The notes beneath the pieces were generated by a model. It searched no databases. It saw only the letters and a program-made list of their open reading frames with translations, and was not told the DNA's origin. From the NCBI GenBank assembly GCA_002422545.1, contig DIWF01000027.1, forward strand, positions 124,001 through 188,000: a DNA stretch of 64,000 nt. Reading direction: 5' to 3'. Source of the DNA: Firmicutes bacterium UBA6113 (GTDB lineage: Bacteria; Bacillota; Clostridia; Tissierellales; Sedimentibacteraceae). Position numbers and translations under genes: made by a program. This document shows positions 7,571-16,846 of the stretch, piece by piece (the stretch's first letter is position 1; every line of letters begins with the position of its first letter).

Positions 7571-8914
7571 ATGAAAAAGATAAGAGTAGGAAGCGGAGCC
7601 GGATATGCAGGTGACAGGCTTGAACCAGCCTTAGAGCTCATGGAAAAAGGAAATTTGGATTACATCAGTTTTGAGTGCCTGGCTGAAAGAACAATAGCAA
7701 TTGCACAGCAGCAAAAGTTAATGGACCCTAAAAAAGGTTATAACGGACTGCTGGAACACAGAATGGATAAAGTGCTTCCATTGGCATATAAAAATAAAAT
7801 TAAAGTAATTACAAATATGGGGGCCGCAAATCCTCAGAGCGCAGTTGATGTAATCTGCAAAATGGCTGAAGAAAAAGGACTGAAAGGATTAAAGGTTGCA
7901 GGAGTTTATGGAGATGATTTTTTCAATCAGTTGGATAAATATCAGGATACAACAGTTTGGGAGACAGGCAAGCCACTTTCTGAGCTGGACGGCGAAGTTG
8001 TTTCTGCCAACGTCTACATGGGCATAGGTGGAATAGTTGAGGCTCTTGAAAACGGAGCAGACATTATTGTAACCGGAAGGGTATCAGATCCAGCATTGTT
8101 TCTGGCCCCACTGGTATATGAATTCGGCTGGGATATAAATAACTATGACCTTATGGGTAAGGGAACGCTGGTCGGCCATCTTCTTGAATGCGGAGGTCAG
8201 TCAGCAGGCGGATACTATGCGGAACCAGGCAAAAAAGATGTTGAAAGGCTGTGGGAGTTGGGATTTCCATTGGTTGAGGTAAGTGAGAACGGTGATTTTA
8301 TCATCACAAAGGTTGAAGGTTCAGGCGGAGTAGTGAACAAGGACACCTGTACAGAACAGATGATTTATGAAATCCATAATCCTAAAGAATATTTGACTCC
8401 GGACTGCATAGCAGACTTTTCAAATGTTATATTTAAAGAAATTGCAAAAGATGTTGTTGAAGTTAAAGGGGCTGCCGGAAAAGAAAAACCTCAAACATTG
8501 AAGGCAAGCCTAGGATATAAGGATTGCTTCATAGGCGAAGGAGAAATTTCTTACGGCGGACCAGGATGCTTAGAAAGGGCGAAGCTTGCCGCTGAAATAG
8601 TTGAAAAAAGACTTGAGCTGACAAATGTAAAATATGATGAAATTAAAATAGATTTCATAGGGATAAACAGCATTTATAAAAATCATGGAAGAGTATACAA
8701 TACTCCGGAAGAAATAAGACTGAGAGTTGCTGCCAGAACAAAGACAAAGCACGATGCAGTACAGATAGGAAATGAAGTTGAAACATTGTATACAAACGGA
8801 CCTGCAGGAGGCGGCGGAGCCACTAAGTCAGTAAGTGAAATTGTATCTGTAGCTTCAATATTGATCAACAGAAACGATGTTGAAGCCAAAGTAATATACA
8901 AGGAGGTATTATAA
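7571..8914 (+). CDS. AtuA-family (DUF1446) acyclic terpene utilization-like protein
   Basis: Cytoplasmic protein of 447 residues matching the large N-terminal domain of AtuA/DUF1446: IRVGSGAGYAGDR at the start, ADIIVTGRVSDPALFLAP in the middle, GHLLECGGQSAGGYYA, and a Gly-rich NGPAGGGGA near the C-terminus. AtuA is required for acyclic terpene breakdown in Pseudomonas, but the biochemical activity of the family is not established. The start is ATG 7571 after AAAGGA; an upstream in-frame ATG at 7526 lacks a site. Its stop overlaps the start of the next gene (TAATG), so the two are translationally coupled. With a CitMHS transporter, a role in using a branched or tricarboxylic acid is plausible (inference). 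Confidence 0.85.
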   Translation: MKKIRVGSGAGYAGDRLEPALELMEKGNLDYISFECLAERTIAIAQQQKLMDPKKGYNGLLEHRMDKVLPLAYKNKIKVITNMGAANPQSAVDVICKMAEEKGLKGLKVAGVYGDDFFNQLDKYQDTTVWETGKPLSELDGEVVSANVYMGIGGIVEALENGADIIVTGRVSDPALFLAPLVYEFGWDINNYDLMGKGTLVGHLLECGGQSAGGYYAEPGKKDVERLWELGFPLVEVSENGDFIITKVEGSGGVVNKDTCTEQMIYEIHNPKEYLTPDCIADFSNVIFKEIAKDVVEVKGAAGKEKPQTLKASLGYKDCFIGEGEISYGGPGCLERAKLAAEIVEKRLELTNVKYDEIKIDFIGINSIYKNHGRVYNTPEEIRLRVAARTKTKHDAVQIGNEVETLYTNGPAGGGGATKSVSEIVSVASILINRNDVEAKVIYKEVL

Positions 8915-9213
8915 TGAAATTATGGGATATAGCACATTCAAGAACAGGCGATAAAGGAAATATTTCAAATGTATCTCTTATAGCATATGATATAAAAGAC
9001 TATGAATTGTTGAAAGAAAAAGTAACAACTGAAGTAGTAAAAGAATGGTTCAAGGAAATTGTCAAGGGTGAGGTTGTGAGATATGAATTGCCGCAATTAG
9101 GAGCAATGAATTTCGTAATGTATGATGCGCTGGGCGGCGGTGTGACCAGATCTCTTGCTTTGGATAAACATGGGAAAAGCTTAAGTTCATATTTATTGGA
9201 TATTAATATATAA
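8914..9213 (+). CDS. AtuA C-terminal (ferredoxin-fold-like) domain protein
   Basis: A 99-residue protein matching the small C-terminal domain that is fused to the DUF1446 domain in long AtuA proteins. Recognisable parts are LWDIAHSRTGDKGNISNVSL at the start and FVMYDALGGGVTRSLALDKH near the end. AAGGAGG precedes the ATG, which overlaps the upstream stop by one base. It is probably a subunit of one complex with the preceding protein. It ends the sigma-54 operon, with a strong terminator 8 bases downstream. Confidence 0.85.
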   Translation: MKLWDIAHSRTGDKGNISNVSLIAYDIKDYELLKEKVTTEVVKEWFKEIVKGEVVRYELPQLGAMNFVMYDALGGGVTRSLALDKHGKSLSSYLLDINI

Positions 9214-9220
9214 AATAAAA

Positions 9221-9253
9221 ACGAAGTTTGTGTTTGCAAACTTCGTTTTTTTA
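9221..9253 (+). terminator. Terminator of the CitMHS-AtuA operon
   Basis: ACGAAGTTTG (9221-9230) pairs with CAAACTTCGT (9237-9246), followed by a T run. Confidence 0.9.
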
Positions 9254-9452
9254 TTATGTTATGTTTTACAAAATAATTATCCTGTCTGTTTGACTACTAC
9301 GATGTAAATAAAAATAATCCCCTAAAAATATTTGTTATTGAAAGTTTATATTAAAGAAACATAACCATAAAACTAGGCTATTAAATGTAATTGTAATATA
9401 ATTAAATTTTTAACGTACACATATAGTAATTATTAAAATACGGAGGACGTTG

Positions 9453-10832
9453 ATGTTTAGTTTAAAATTTATATTACCTATTATTGCCGTAATAGCTTTT
9501 TTTGTTGTTATTTTCTTGTTTTGGAGGAAGGTCCCTGCTGACAAGGCCATGGTTATTACGGGACTTAAGAAAAGAGTGTTGTCAGGCAGAGGCGGATTGA
9601 TGATTCCTTTCATTGAAACATCGTGCACCATTTCATTGGAGAATATTTCAATGACTACAGATATTACCGAAGCACCGTCAAAACAGGGCATATTTGTGGA
9701 CATTGTTGGTACTGCAGTTGTAAAGGTTCGAAATGATGAAAAGAGTATATTGACGGCAGTAGAACAGTTTTGCGGTGCTAATACCAAAAATACAGTGCAG
9801 GTAATTCAAGGCATTGTAGAAAAAACTCTTGAAGGAAAACTAAGAGGCATAGTATCAACACTGACAGTAGAACAAATTAATGAAGACAGAGCTTCATTTG
9901 AACAAAGGATTGAGGATGATATAAGAAAAGAACTGGACTCCATGGGGTTGATGCTGGTATCTTATACAATCTTAAAAATTGAAACTCAAGGAGGTTACTT
10001 AGAAAACAGGGCCATTCCACAAATAGCTCAAGCTCAGTCTGATGCAGATATTGCCACGGCAGAAAGAAAAAGAGACACGGAAATCAAGACGGCTGAAGCA
10101 ACAAGAATAGGTCAGAAGGCAAGGCTGGAATCTGAAACTTCAATAGCTGAATCGGAAAAAGAAAAATCACTGAAGGTTGAATCTTACAGGGCAGAGCAGG
10201 ATAGAGCAAAAGCTGATGCAGACATAGCATATAAATTGAAAGCCATAGAAAATGAAAAGCTCATGGCGCAGCAGCAAGCTGAGTTGGCTGAAAAAGAAGC
10301 AATTGTAGTTGAAAAGAAACTTGTGGCAGAAGTGAAGAAGCCAGCAGATGCAAAAAAATACGAAGCTGAAGTGAGAGCAGAGGCTGAAAAGATTGCTGCA
10401 ATCAAGAAAGCAGAAGCAGAGGCTGAAACCATAAAAGTAAAAGCACTTGCTGAAGCAGAATCTATTAAAATAAGAGGTCAGGCTGAAGCTGAAGCCATTA
10501 AGGCAAAAGGTCTTGCTGAGGCGGCAGCCAAAGAAAAAATTGCAGAAGCAATGGCTAAGTACGGTCAGGCAGCAGTAGTGGATTTGGTAGTAGCCAAACT
10601 TCCAGAAATAATCAAGGAAGTTGCAAAACCTATGGAACAGGTTGACACAATTACAATCATAGACAACGGAGGAAGCAACGGAGCCTCAAAGGTATCGAAA
10701 ATAGTGACAGACATAACAGCAAACGGCTTTCAGGTGTTAAAGGACACAACAGGTCTGGATATAGTTGATTTGATTAAAAAGGCTTCAAACAGCAAGGATT
10801 TTAAGGACGTTGAAGAATTACAAAACGAATAG
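9453..10832 (+). CDS. SPFH-domain flotillin-like protein
   Basis: Membrane-anchored scaffold of about 459 residues. It has one N-terminal transmembrane helix (about 5-27), an SPFH/Band 7 domain (about 30-190, VPADKAMVITGLKKRVLSG), and a long Ala/Glu/Lys-rich coiled coil (about 200-370, many EAEA and KAEAEAE repeats). The C-terminal tail is Gly/Asn-containing. This is the layout of FloT/YuaG-type flotillins, which organise membrane microdomains. ATG 9453 sits 6 bases after GGAGG; a TTG three bases earlier is less well placed. The NfeD partner often found beside flotillins is absent here, and a terminator follows, so it appears to be a single-gene unit. Confidence 0.9.
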   Translation: MFSLKFILPIIAVIAFFVVIFLFWRKVPADKAMVITGLKKRVLSGRGGLMIPFIETSCTISLENISMTTDITEAPSKQGIFVDIVGTAVVKVRNDEKSILTAVEQFCGANTKNTVQVIQGIVEKTLEGKLRGIVSTLTVEQINEDRASFEQRIEDDIRKELDSMGLMLVSYTILKIETQGGYLENRAIPQIAQAQSDADIATAERKRDTEIKTAEATRIGQKARLESETSIAESEKEKSLKVESYRAEQDRAKADADIAYKLKAIENEKLMAQQQAELAEKEAIVVEKKLVAEVKKPADAKKYEAEVRAEAEKIAAIKKAEAEAETIKVKALAEAESIKIRGQAEAEAIKAKGLAEAAAKEKIAEAMAKYGQAAVVDLVVAKLPEIIKEVAKPMEQVDTITIIDNGGSNGASKVSKIVTDITANGFQVLKDTTGLDIVDLIKKASNSKDFKDVEELQNE

Positions 10833-10846
10833 TTACCAAAATTCTG

Positions 10847-10870
10847 ACTCCTCAATTTTGAGGAGTTTTA
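10847..10870 (+). terminator. Terminator after the flotillin-like gene
   Basis: ACTCCTC (10847-10853) pairs with GAGGAGT (10860-10866), followed by TTTT. Confidence 0.75.
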
Positions 10871-10956
10871 ATTATTTAGATATCGCTTCATCTGTTCAGG
10901 AAACAAACATTTTGTTACTTATAATAAAAGATTTTTATAGCATATATGAGAAAAAA

Positions 10957-10965
10957 TGGTATAAT
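10957..10965 (+). promoter_or_regulatory. Extended -10 promoter upstream of the ABC operon
   Basis: TGGTATAAT is an extended -10 element about 70 bases upstream of the permease start. No good -35 is visible. Confidence 0.5.
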
Positions 10966-11037
10966 AGTGGATGTGTGGCAATTATTTGTTGTATTTATTG
11001 AATAAAATCTTCACATTTAAATAAATGGAGGAATTAA

Positions 11038-13563
11038 TTGGGAATTATTGTAAGGTTCATTGTAAAGAGCATTTTTGAGAAAAAATTCAGGGCATTTATT
11101 ATTGTATTTTCTATTGCAATTTCCGCTGCACTTTTTTTTGCTTGCAGCGGGTTATCCGGCACAATTAGCAGCATGTATGAAAATCAAATCAAAATGCAGA
11201 CGGGTGAGGCAGATATTATAATACAGTCTGATGAGGATTCACCTTCAGGGACTTTCAAAATCAAATCTGAACCAATAGACGGTGTATCCTATATAACAGG
11301 AAGCATATCGGCTTCCGGCAGTTACAAATTGTCTGAAGAACAATCAGAAACATATAGCATTAAAACAGAAAATCTGATTGTACGAGGATTTAACATGGAG
11401 GAGCTCGAGAAACTCAATCCGGTAAACTTCAGCCAAGTAGCAAAGAATAAGGATTTTGAAGGGAATTTTATAATACTTAGCATAATATTTGCTGATAAGT
11501 ATGGTTACAGTGTAGGAGACCGCATTGACATAAAAATAAACGGCAGAGATAAAATTCTGACAGTATACGGAATTTCCAGACCAACGGGAATATTCCAGCA
11601 TAACCCTCAGTCAGACACTATGACAGCAGTGATGCCTATGGATACAATTGCATCTCTTCGAAACGTTCGTGGAAGGGTACAGACAGCTTTTGTTGTTCTA
11701 GAAGAAGGTGTTGATATTAAATCTGCTATGGAAACACTTGAAGATCTTTATCCAAGATACAGGGTAAGCGAACCTTTTTCAGCAGAAGAACTCAACCAAT
11801 ATATGCAGTTTATTGTGGTGCCCATGTTCATGATGACTTCAATGGTGCTTTTCATAAGCATTTTTATTATCTACTCAACATTCAAGGTAATAACTACAGA
11901 ACGTCTGCCGGTTATCGGAACATTTAGAAGCATTGGTGCTACAAGAAAGATGACAGATGTTGTGCTGATTGGAGAAAGTCTTACATATGGAATTATTGGC
12001 GGTATTGTAGGAAACATTTTGGGGATTGGAGTATTGTATCTCATAGCAAAGATTATGGCTGCAGATCCTTACAACGGACAAATGAATGTTTCTATAAAAT
12101 TCGGAATCGGACACTTGGCAGCAGCATTTCTGCTTGCTATAGTTGTTGCATTGATAAGTTCCTGGCGTCCAATAAGCAAAGCTTCTAAAATACCAATAAA
12201 AGACCTTGTGCTAAACAACACGGAAATAAAATCAAAGAACAAAAAATGGAAAAAATATGCCGGCATAATCATGCTTTTGCTTTCAGCAGCATTGCCTCTT
12301 ATTGCTCCTAAGTCATTGGCGCTGTTAATAAATGTTGTAGGCCTTCTCATTTCAACAGTTGCTGTAGTAATGTGTGTTCCTTATATAACCAGAAATTTTT
12401 TGAATTTATTTGATAGATTTTACGGTAATTTTTTTGGAAATGAAGGAATTCTTGCTGTTAAAAACTTAAACGGCAACAAAAATATTTTAAATAACATATC
12501 CCTTCTTGCCATTGGAATATCTACTCTCCTTATGATAAACACCATAAGCAGCAGTGTGGGAATAGAAGTGTTAAATGCCTACAAAGACTGGAACTTTGAC
12601 ATAATGGTGAGCTTGTACAATTCAGATAGAAATACGGAACAGGTTCTCAGAAGTATTGACGGTGTCGATGGAACATATGGAGCATATGAGTCATGGGATG
12701 GAGTGGATGTCAAGGGTGAAAAGTATACCATACGTTACCTGCAAGGCGTTGACATCAAAAGATACAGAGACTATGTGACATTCAGACTGCAAGGTAAAAT
12801 GGATGCTGATGAAACTTTCAAACTTTTGGATGAAGGAAGAAATATCATGGTTGCCAATATGGCAAAGGAAAAGCTTGGACTAAAAGTGGGCGACAGATTA
12901 ACTCTTGAAATGAAAAGCGGGGATAAGGAATACAAAGTCATAGGATTTTATGATTCAATCATGAGCAATGGAAGCAATGCAGTGATTTCGCAGAAATATT
13001 ACAAAATGGATATGAAACAGCAGGAAATAAGTAATTTTTTTGTTAAGACATCAAAAAATCCCGATGAAGTCCTTTCATCCATTCAGGGTAAATTCACAAG
13101 GCGCGGAATGTTCGGAGATACAATCGACAGCATGGAAAAGAAGAATTATGAATCGAACAATCAGTTTATGATAATACTTCAGGCTTTTTCAGTTATTGCC
13201 ATGCTCATTGGAATATTTGGAGTGTTCAATAACTACATGATAAGTTTTATGGAGAGAAAGCGTTCAATTGCTATGATGAGATCAATTGGCATGAGCAAAA
13301 GACAGACATTAAAGATGATTATGATTGAGGCCCTCACCGGAGGTTGTATTGGAGGTGTAGTAGGGATTATCGGAGGAACACTAATGCTATGGTCAGTTCC
13401 GAATCTAATGCAGTCAATTGACATTCCAATTGCAATACATTATTCACTGAGCTTTTTTATAAGTTCATTGGTGGGCGGTATTTTTATTGCAGTACTGGCT
13501 TCAATCAGTCCTGCATTAAAAACATCAAAACTTAACATTATAGAAGCAATTAAATACGAGTAG
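11038..13563 (+). CDS. ABC transporter permease with two FtsX domains (MacB-like)
   Basis: Large membrane protein of 841 residues. It has an N-terminal helix (about 17-40), an extracellular MacB-type periplasmic core domain, and a first FtsX block of three helices (about 255-385, with TTERLPVIGTFRSIGATRKM). A pair of central helices, a second extracellular domain and a second FtsX block (about 715-835, ERKRSIAMMRSIGMSKRQTL) follow. Two FtsX repeats in one chain are typical of Firmicute permeases for antimicrobial peptides, lipids or lipoproteins. The start is TTG at 11038, 6 bases after GGAGG. An ATPase and a membrane-fusion lipoprotein follow without terminators, forming one export operon; the substrate is unknown. 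Confidence 0.92.
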   Translation: MGIIVRFIVKSIFEKKFRAFIIVFSIAISAALFFACSGLSGTISSMYENQIKMQTGEADIIIQSDEDSPSGTFKIKSEPIDGVSYITGSISASGSYKLSEEQSETYSIKTENLIVRGFNMEELEKLNPVNFSQVAKNKDFEGNFIILSIIFADKYGYSVGDRIDIKINGRDKILTVYGISRPTGIFQHNPQSDTMTAVMPMDTIASLRNVRGRVQTAFVVLEEGVDIKSAMETLEDLYPRYRVSEPFSAEELNQYMQFIVVPMFMMTSMVLFISIFIIYSTFKVITTERLPVIGTFRSIGATRKMTDVVLIGESLTYGIIGGIVGNILGIGVLYLIAKIMAADPYNGQMNVSIKFGIGHLAAAFLLAIVVALISSWRPISKASKIPIKDLVLNNTEIKSKNKKWKKYAGIIMLLLSAALPLIAPKSLALLINVVGLLISTVAVVMCVPYITRNFLNLFDRFYGNFFGNEGILAVKNLNGNKNILNNISLLAIGISTLLMINTISSSVGIEVLNAYKDWNFDIMVSLYNSDRNTEQVLRSIDGVDGTYGAYESWDGVDVKGEKYTIRYLQGVDIKRYRDYVTFRLQGKMDADETFKLLDEGRNIMVANMAKEKLGLKVGDRLTLEMKSGDKEYKVIGFYDSIMSNGSNAVISQKYYKMDMKQQEISNFFVKTSKNPDEVLSSIQGKFTRRGMFGDTIDSMEKKNYESNNQFMIILQAFSVIAMLIGIFGVFNNYMISFMERKRSIAMMRSIGMSKRQTLKMIMIEALTGGCIGGVVGIIGGTLMLWSVPNLMQSIDIPIAIHYSLSFFISSLVGGIFIAVLASISPALKTSKLNIIEAIKYE

Positions 13564-13570
13564 GTGGACA

Positions 13571-14245
13571 ATGGAAAATATTATCGAAGTTAAAGACTTG
13601 AATAAAACATTTTTGTTGGGAGAGTTAACCGTTGATGTTTTAAAAGGCATCAACATGAGCGTTAAAAAAGGAGAATTTATTACAATAATGGGCCCTTCAG
13701 GGTCTGGAAAAAGCACATTGCTTTACCTTTTGGGAGGCTTGGATAAGCCTACAACCGGAAAAATATTAATAAAAGGTCAGGATATCTCAGCCTTGTCAGA
13801 TGAGGAACAAAGCATAATGAGGCGCAGGGAAGTTGGATTTGTTTTTCAGTTTTACAATCTTGTTCCTAATTTGACAGTGGAAGACAATGTAATGCTTCCT
13901 TTGCTTCTGGATGGGAAAAAGATCAACAAATATCGTGATAAACTTGATGAAATTCTTGATGTTGTGGAATTATCAGATCGAAAAAAACACACTCCCAGGG
14001 AATTGTCGGGAGGACAGCAGCAGCGTGTTGCAATAGCACGAGCACTTATAAATGAACCGGACATTATCCTTGCTGATGAGCCCACTGGTAACCTTGACAG
14101 CAAGACCACTGAAGAAGTAATGAATTTGTTTCAGAAAATCAATCGCGAAAAAGGAAAGACCATATTGCAGGTAAGTCATTCTTTGGAAACAGCAAAGTAT
14201 GGAAATCGAATTATTAATGTTAAGGATGGAAGGGTGTGGCAGTAA
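13571..14245 (+). CDS. ABC transporter ATP-binding protein (MacB/LolD type)
   Basis: Cytoplasmic ATPase of 224 residues powering the adjacent permease. Visible motifs: Walker A GPSGSGKST, Q-loop FQFYNLVPNL, signature LSGGQQQRVAIARAL, Walker B IILADEPTGNLD, and H-loop QVSHS. The sequence around the Q-loop and the D-loop (TGNLDS) is typical of the MacB/LolD/SalX subfamily. It starts 7 bases after the permease stop with AGGTGGA as ribosome binding site, and its stop codon overlaps the next start (TAATG). Confidence 0.95.
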   Translation: MENIIEVKDLNKTFLLGELTVDVLKGINMSVKKGEFITIMGPSGSGKSTLLYLLGGLDKPTTGKILIKGQDISALSDEEQSIMRRREVGFVFQFYNLVPNLTVEDNVMLPLLLDGKKINKYRDKLDEILDVVELSDRKKHTPRELSGGQQQRVAIARALINEPDIILADEPTGNLDSKTTEEVMNLFQKINREKGKTILQVSHSLETAKYGNRIINVKDGRVWQ

Positions 14246-15312
14246 TGACAAAAAGAAAATTGGCTGCAATGTCAGCAATTATGTGTTTGGTATTTATTAT
14301 TACAAGCTGTGGCAAGAGTGAAGAAACATCGCAAGTCGAAGAAGTAAACTTATCAGATGAATCAAAAGTAATAGAAGCTTTCGGAATTGTAAAAGCAGAG
14401 GAATCAAAAGATGTTATCATAGATTTTTCGGCTGTTGTAATAGATGTGCCTGCTAAGGAAGGACAACATGTGGGTTTGAATGAACCTATAATAACTTTGG
14501 ATTTAATAAAGTATCAATCTCAGATACAAGATGAAAAAATTGAATTAAACATTGCAAAACTTGAAGAAAAGAGTGCTGTTGCAAATATGAACGGACTAAC
14601 CCTTGATGACAAAACTTCAGAAATAGAAAAGCTAAAGAATGACCTTGATTTTGCAAAAGCATACTATGAACAGGCTGCAGAGGATTTTAAGAACAAGGAA
14701 AATCTCTTTAATGAAGGGGCAATATCTCTGGAATCATATAATCAATACAAAAAAAGCACCGATGAAGCTAAAAATAAAATGAATGACATTGAATATGAAC
14801 TAAAGATTGTTGTAGAATCTAATGATAGAAACATAGAACAGTACAACATAAGTAAGGAAACTGAAATGAACAAAGCTGACATATTGACACAAAGAAGCAC
14901 TCAAATTGAGTACAATGTTGCAGCAATGGAGAGCAAGCTCAACAAGCCGTTCATAGTTGGAAATCAGATAGTATCTGAATATGCAAACGCAGCAGTATAT
15001 GATATAAAATATTCTCCCGGAAACATTACAAGTTCGGAGCAGAAAGCATTCACCATAGTCAACATTGATAGCTTGATTGTTGAAGCCAATGTTCCAGAAG
15101 AATTTATCAAGGATGTGAAAGCAGGACAGACGGTTAAGATAGTGCCTGTTGCCGATAGGACCAAGGAATACGAAGGCAGTGTTGAGTATTTGTCAGGAAT
15201 GGCGTTCAGCATAAACGGTGAAACCGTGATTCCTGTAAGGATTTCAATCAATGCTGCAGATTCATTCCTGCTTCCAAACTACAATGTGGACGTGTATATT
15301 GATGTTCAATAG
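14245..15312 (+). CDS. Membrane fusion / periplasmic adaptor-like lipoprotein of the ABC exporter
   Basis: Secreted lipoprotein of about 355 residues: signal peptide with lipobox (FIITSCGKS), a beta-barrel/biotinyl-lipoyl segment (VIDVPAKEGQHVGLNEPI), a long coiled coil (about 95-205, rich in Glu/Lys/Asn), and a C-terminal adaptor domain (NIDSLIVEANVPEEF, VKAGQTVKIVPVADR). This is the HlyD/MacA-type layout. Its gene overlaps the ATPase stop by one base. I prefer ATG 14245, preceded by GGAAGGG, over GTG 14236. With the FtsX permease and ATPase it forms a complete MacAB-like exporter adapted to a monoderm envelope. Confidence 0.88.
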   Translation: MTKRKLAAMSAIMCLVFIITSCGKSEETSQVEEVNLSDESKVIEAFGIVKAEESKDVIIDFSAVVIDVPAKEGQHVGLNEPIITLDLIKYQSQIQDEKIELNIAKLEEKSAVANMNGLTLDDKTSEIEKLKNDLDFAKAYYEQAAEDFKNKENLFNEGAISLESYNQYKKSTDEAKNKMNDIEYELKIVVESNDRNIEQYNISKETEMNKADILTQRSTQIEYNVAAMESKLNKPFIVGNQIVSEYANAAVYDIKYSPGNITSSEQKAFTIVNIDSLIVEANVPEEFIKDVKAGQTVKIVPVADRTKEYEGSVEYLSGMAFSINGETVIPVRISINAADSFLLPNYNVDVYIDVQ

Positions 15313-15322
15313 ATAGTGTATA

Positions 15323-15368
15323 AAATGTGCTGATACACTTAAAAGTGTATCAGCACATTTTATTACTT
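15323..15368. terminator. Bidirectional terminator between convergent genes
   Basis: An 18-bp perfect stem (15323-15340 with 15343-15360) has a T run on the plus side and an A run on the left. It can serve both the exporter operon and the minus-strand small gene. Confidence 0.9.
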
Positions 15369-15578
15369 GTTTTTAAATTTGTCTTTTGAGTTTAAGAAGC
15401 TGTTGGTGTTGTAAGCTCCTAATTTGTTATCATTTGAATTAGGATTGTTATGCTTTATGCCATAATCCATTAGATCTTGAGATTTATTCGAGTTTGTTAC
15501 GCCGTTACAAGTGCCGTTGAATTTGTCCATACCGTTGCCTTCGCCGCTTTTGTTGTGTCTTCCATTGCCTTTGCTCAT
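15363..15578 (-). CDS. Small hydrophilic Asn/Gly/Lys-rich protein, unknown function
   Basis: A 71-residue protein starting MSKGNGRHNKSGEGNG, rich in Asn, Gly, Lys and Ser, with no hydrophobic segment and a single Cys (NGTCNG). The start is set by AAGGAGG about 7 bases upstream; a longer frame begins upstream without a site. Composition resembles small proteins expressed during sporulation, but I do not recognise a family. It faces the exporter operon across a shared terminator. Confidence 0.7.
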   Translation of the reverse strand: MSKGNGRHNKSGEGNGMDKFNGTCNGVTNSNKSQDLMDYGIKHNNPNSNDNKLGAYNTNSFLNSKDKFKNK

Positions 15579-15785
15579 TTTATACCTCCTTATAAATATA
15601 AGTGCAGAATACACATTATTATAATTTCCGTAATGAGATTGATTATTCCTTAACACTATCAGAACAATTTTGAGTAGTATTAAATTGCTTTTATTTTTTG
15701 CTGATTTTTGTTATTATATAATGGATAATAAGAAATTATCTTTAATTGTTTTTTATAAAGAATTTCATATTTAAAAGGAGACCAA

Positions 15786-16664
15786 ATGCGCAATACAAAT
15801 TTGAAAAAATTATTTAATGATACAATTTACTTAACTATTGGCTGCCTCATAACAGCATTCTCAGTTAACTATATTCTTAAGCCAAATGGACTTATAACCA
15901 GCGGCATAACAGGTCTTGCAATTGTATTGGAAAAATACCTGCATATTAACTATTCCTACATTTATTATTTTGCAACACTTATAATATTGCTTATAACATT
16001 TGTATTGATGGGCAAAAAGGAAATAATGAAAATTATTTTTCTTTCTGTGCTGTATCCTACAGTTCTCTTGGTAATGCAGAGCTTTGAATTCAAATTTGTT
16101 GAAAATGATCTTCTTCTTGCCTCCATATATTTTTCGCTTTTTTACGGGCTTGGGGTTGGAATGATACTTAGAAAGGGTTTCTCATTCGGGGGAACGGATA
16201 CAATTGCCAGAATTCTCAACAAGAAGGCTTTTCCATCAATAAACGTCAGTTACATTATGCTCGTACTGGATGGATTTGTAATAATAACTGCAGCTTTTGC
16301 CTTTGGGAGAAACATAGCTCTTTATTCTATAATCAGTCAATTGATTATAACAAAGGTATGCGACTACATTATGTTTGGATTTGGCACCAAGTTGTACAAG
16401 CTTGAAATAATAAGCAGCAAGTATGAAGAAATAAGTAAGTTTATAATGTTTGAACTTGGAAGAGGAGTAACACTTATAAATGTGACAGGGTGCTATACAA
16501 ATGAAGATAAGGTTCAGATGGAATCAGTATGCTCTCCGAATCAGGCTGTAATGATACAAAAATTAATTAAACAAATTGATTCCACGGCGTTTGTAAAAGT
16601 GCTGCCTGTTATAAATGTATGGGGAAAGGGAATCCGTTTCATAGATATTAGTTCAGAAGATTAA
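15786..16664 (+). CDS. YitT family membrane protein (DUF161 + DUF2179)
   Basis: Integral membrane protein of 292 residues: five to six hydrophobic helices in the first 200 residues (YLTIGCLITAFSVNYILKPN, GITGLAIVLEK, FGGTDTIARIL), then a soluble C-terminal DUF2179 domain (ELGRGVTLINVTGCYTNED, MIQKLIKQIDSTAFVKVLPV). This is the standard YitT layout, abundant in Firmicutes. The transported substrate is not established for the family. AAAAGGAG precedes the ATG. It stands alone between terminators. Confidence 0.92.
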   Translation: MRNTNLKKLFNDTIYLTIGCLITAFSVNYILKPNGLITSGITGLAIVLEKYLHINYSYIYYFATLIILLITFVLMGKKEIMKIIFLSVLYPTVLLVMQSFEFKFVENDLLLASIYFSLFYGLGVGMILRKGFSFGGTDTIARILNKKAFPSINVSYIMLVLDGFVIITAAFAFGRNIALYSIISQLIITKVCDYIMFGFGTKLYKLEIISSKYEEISKFIMFELGRGVTLINVTGCYTNEDKVQMESVCSPNQAVMIQKLIKQIDSTAFVKVLPVINVWGKGIRFIDISSED

Positions 16665-16846
16665 GGAACAACAATTTAAGTAAGGGCATTATCGTTCCTT
16701 AATACTTATTTTAATTGTTTAAAAATTCTGTTACATATTTATAATGCAAAGTTAAATAAAATTAATTTACAAACGTTTTCTTATATGTTACAATTTATAC
16801 ATAGGAATGTTTTGGTTTAATATTACATAAGATCGGGAGGAAGAAA

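Noticed and set aside
10810..11001. Small plus-strand open frame after the flotillin gene
   Set aside because: It runs through a terminator hairpin and a promoter and has no ribosome binding site.
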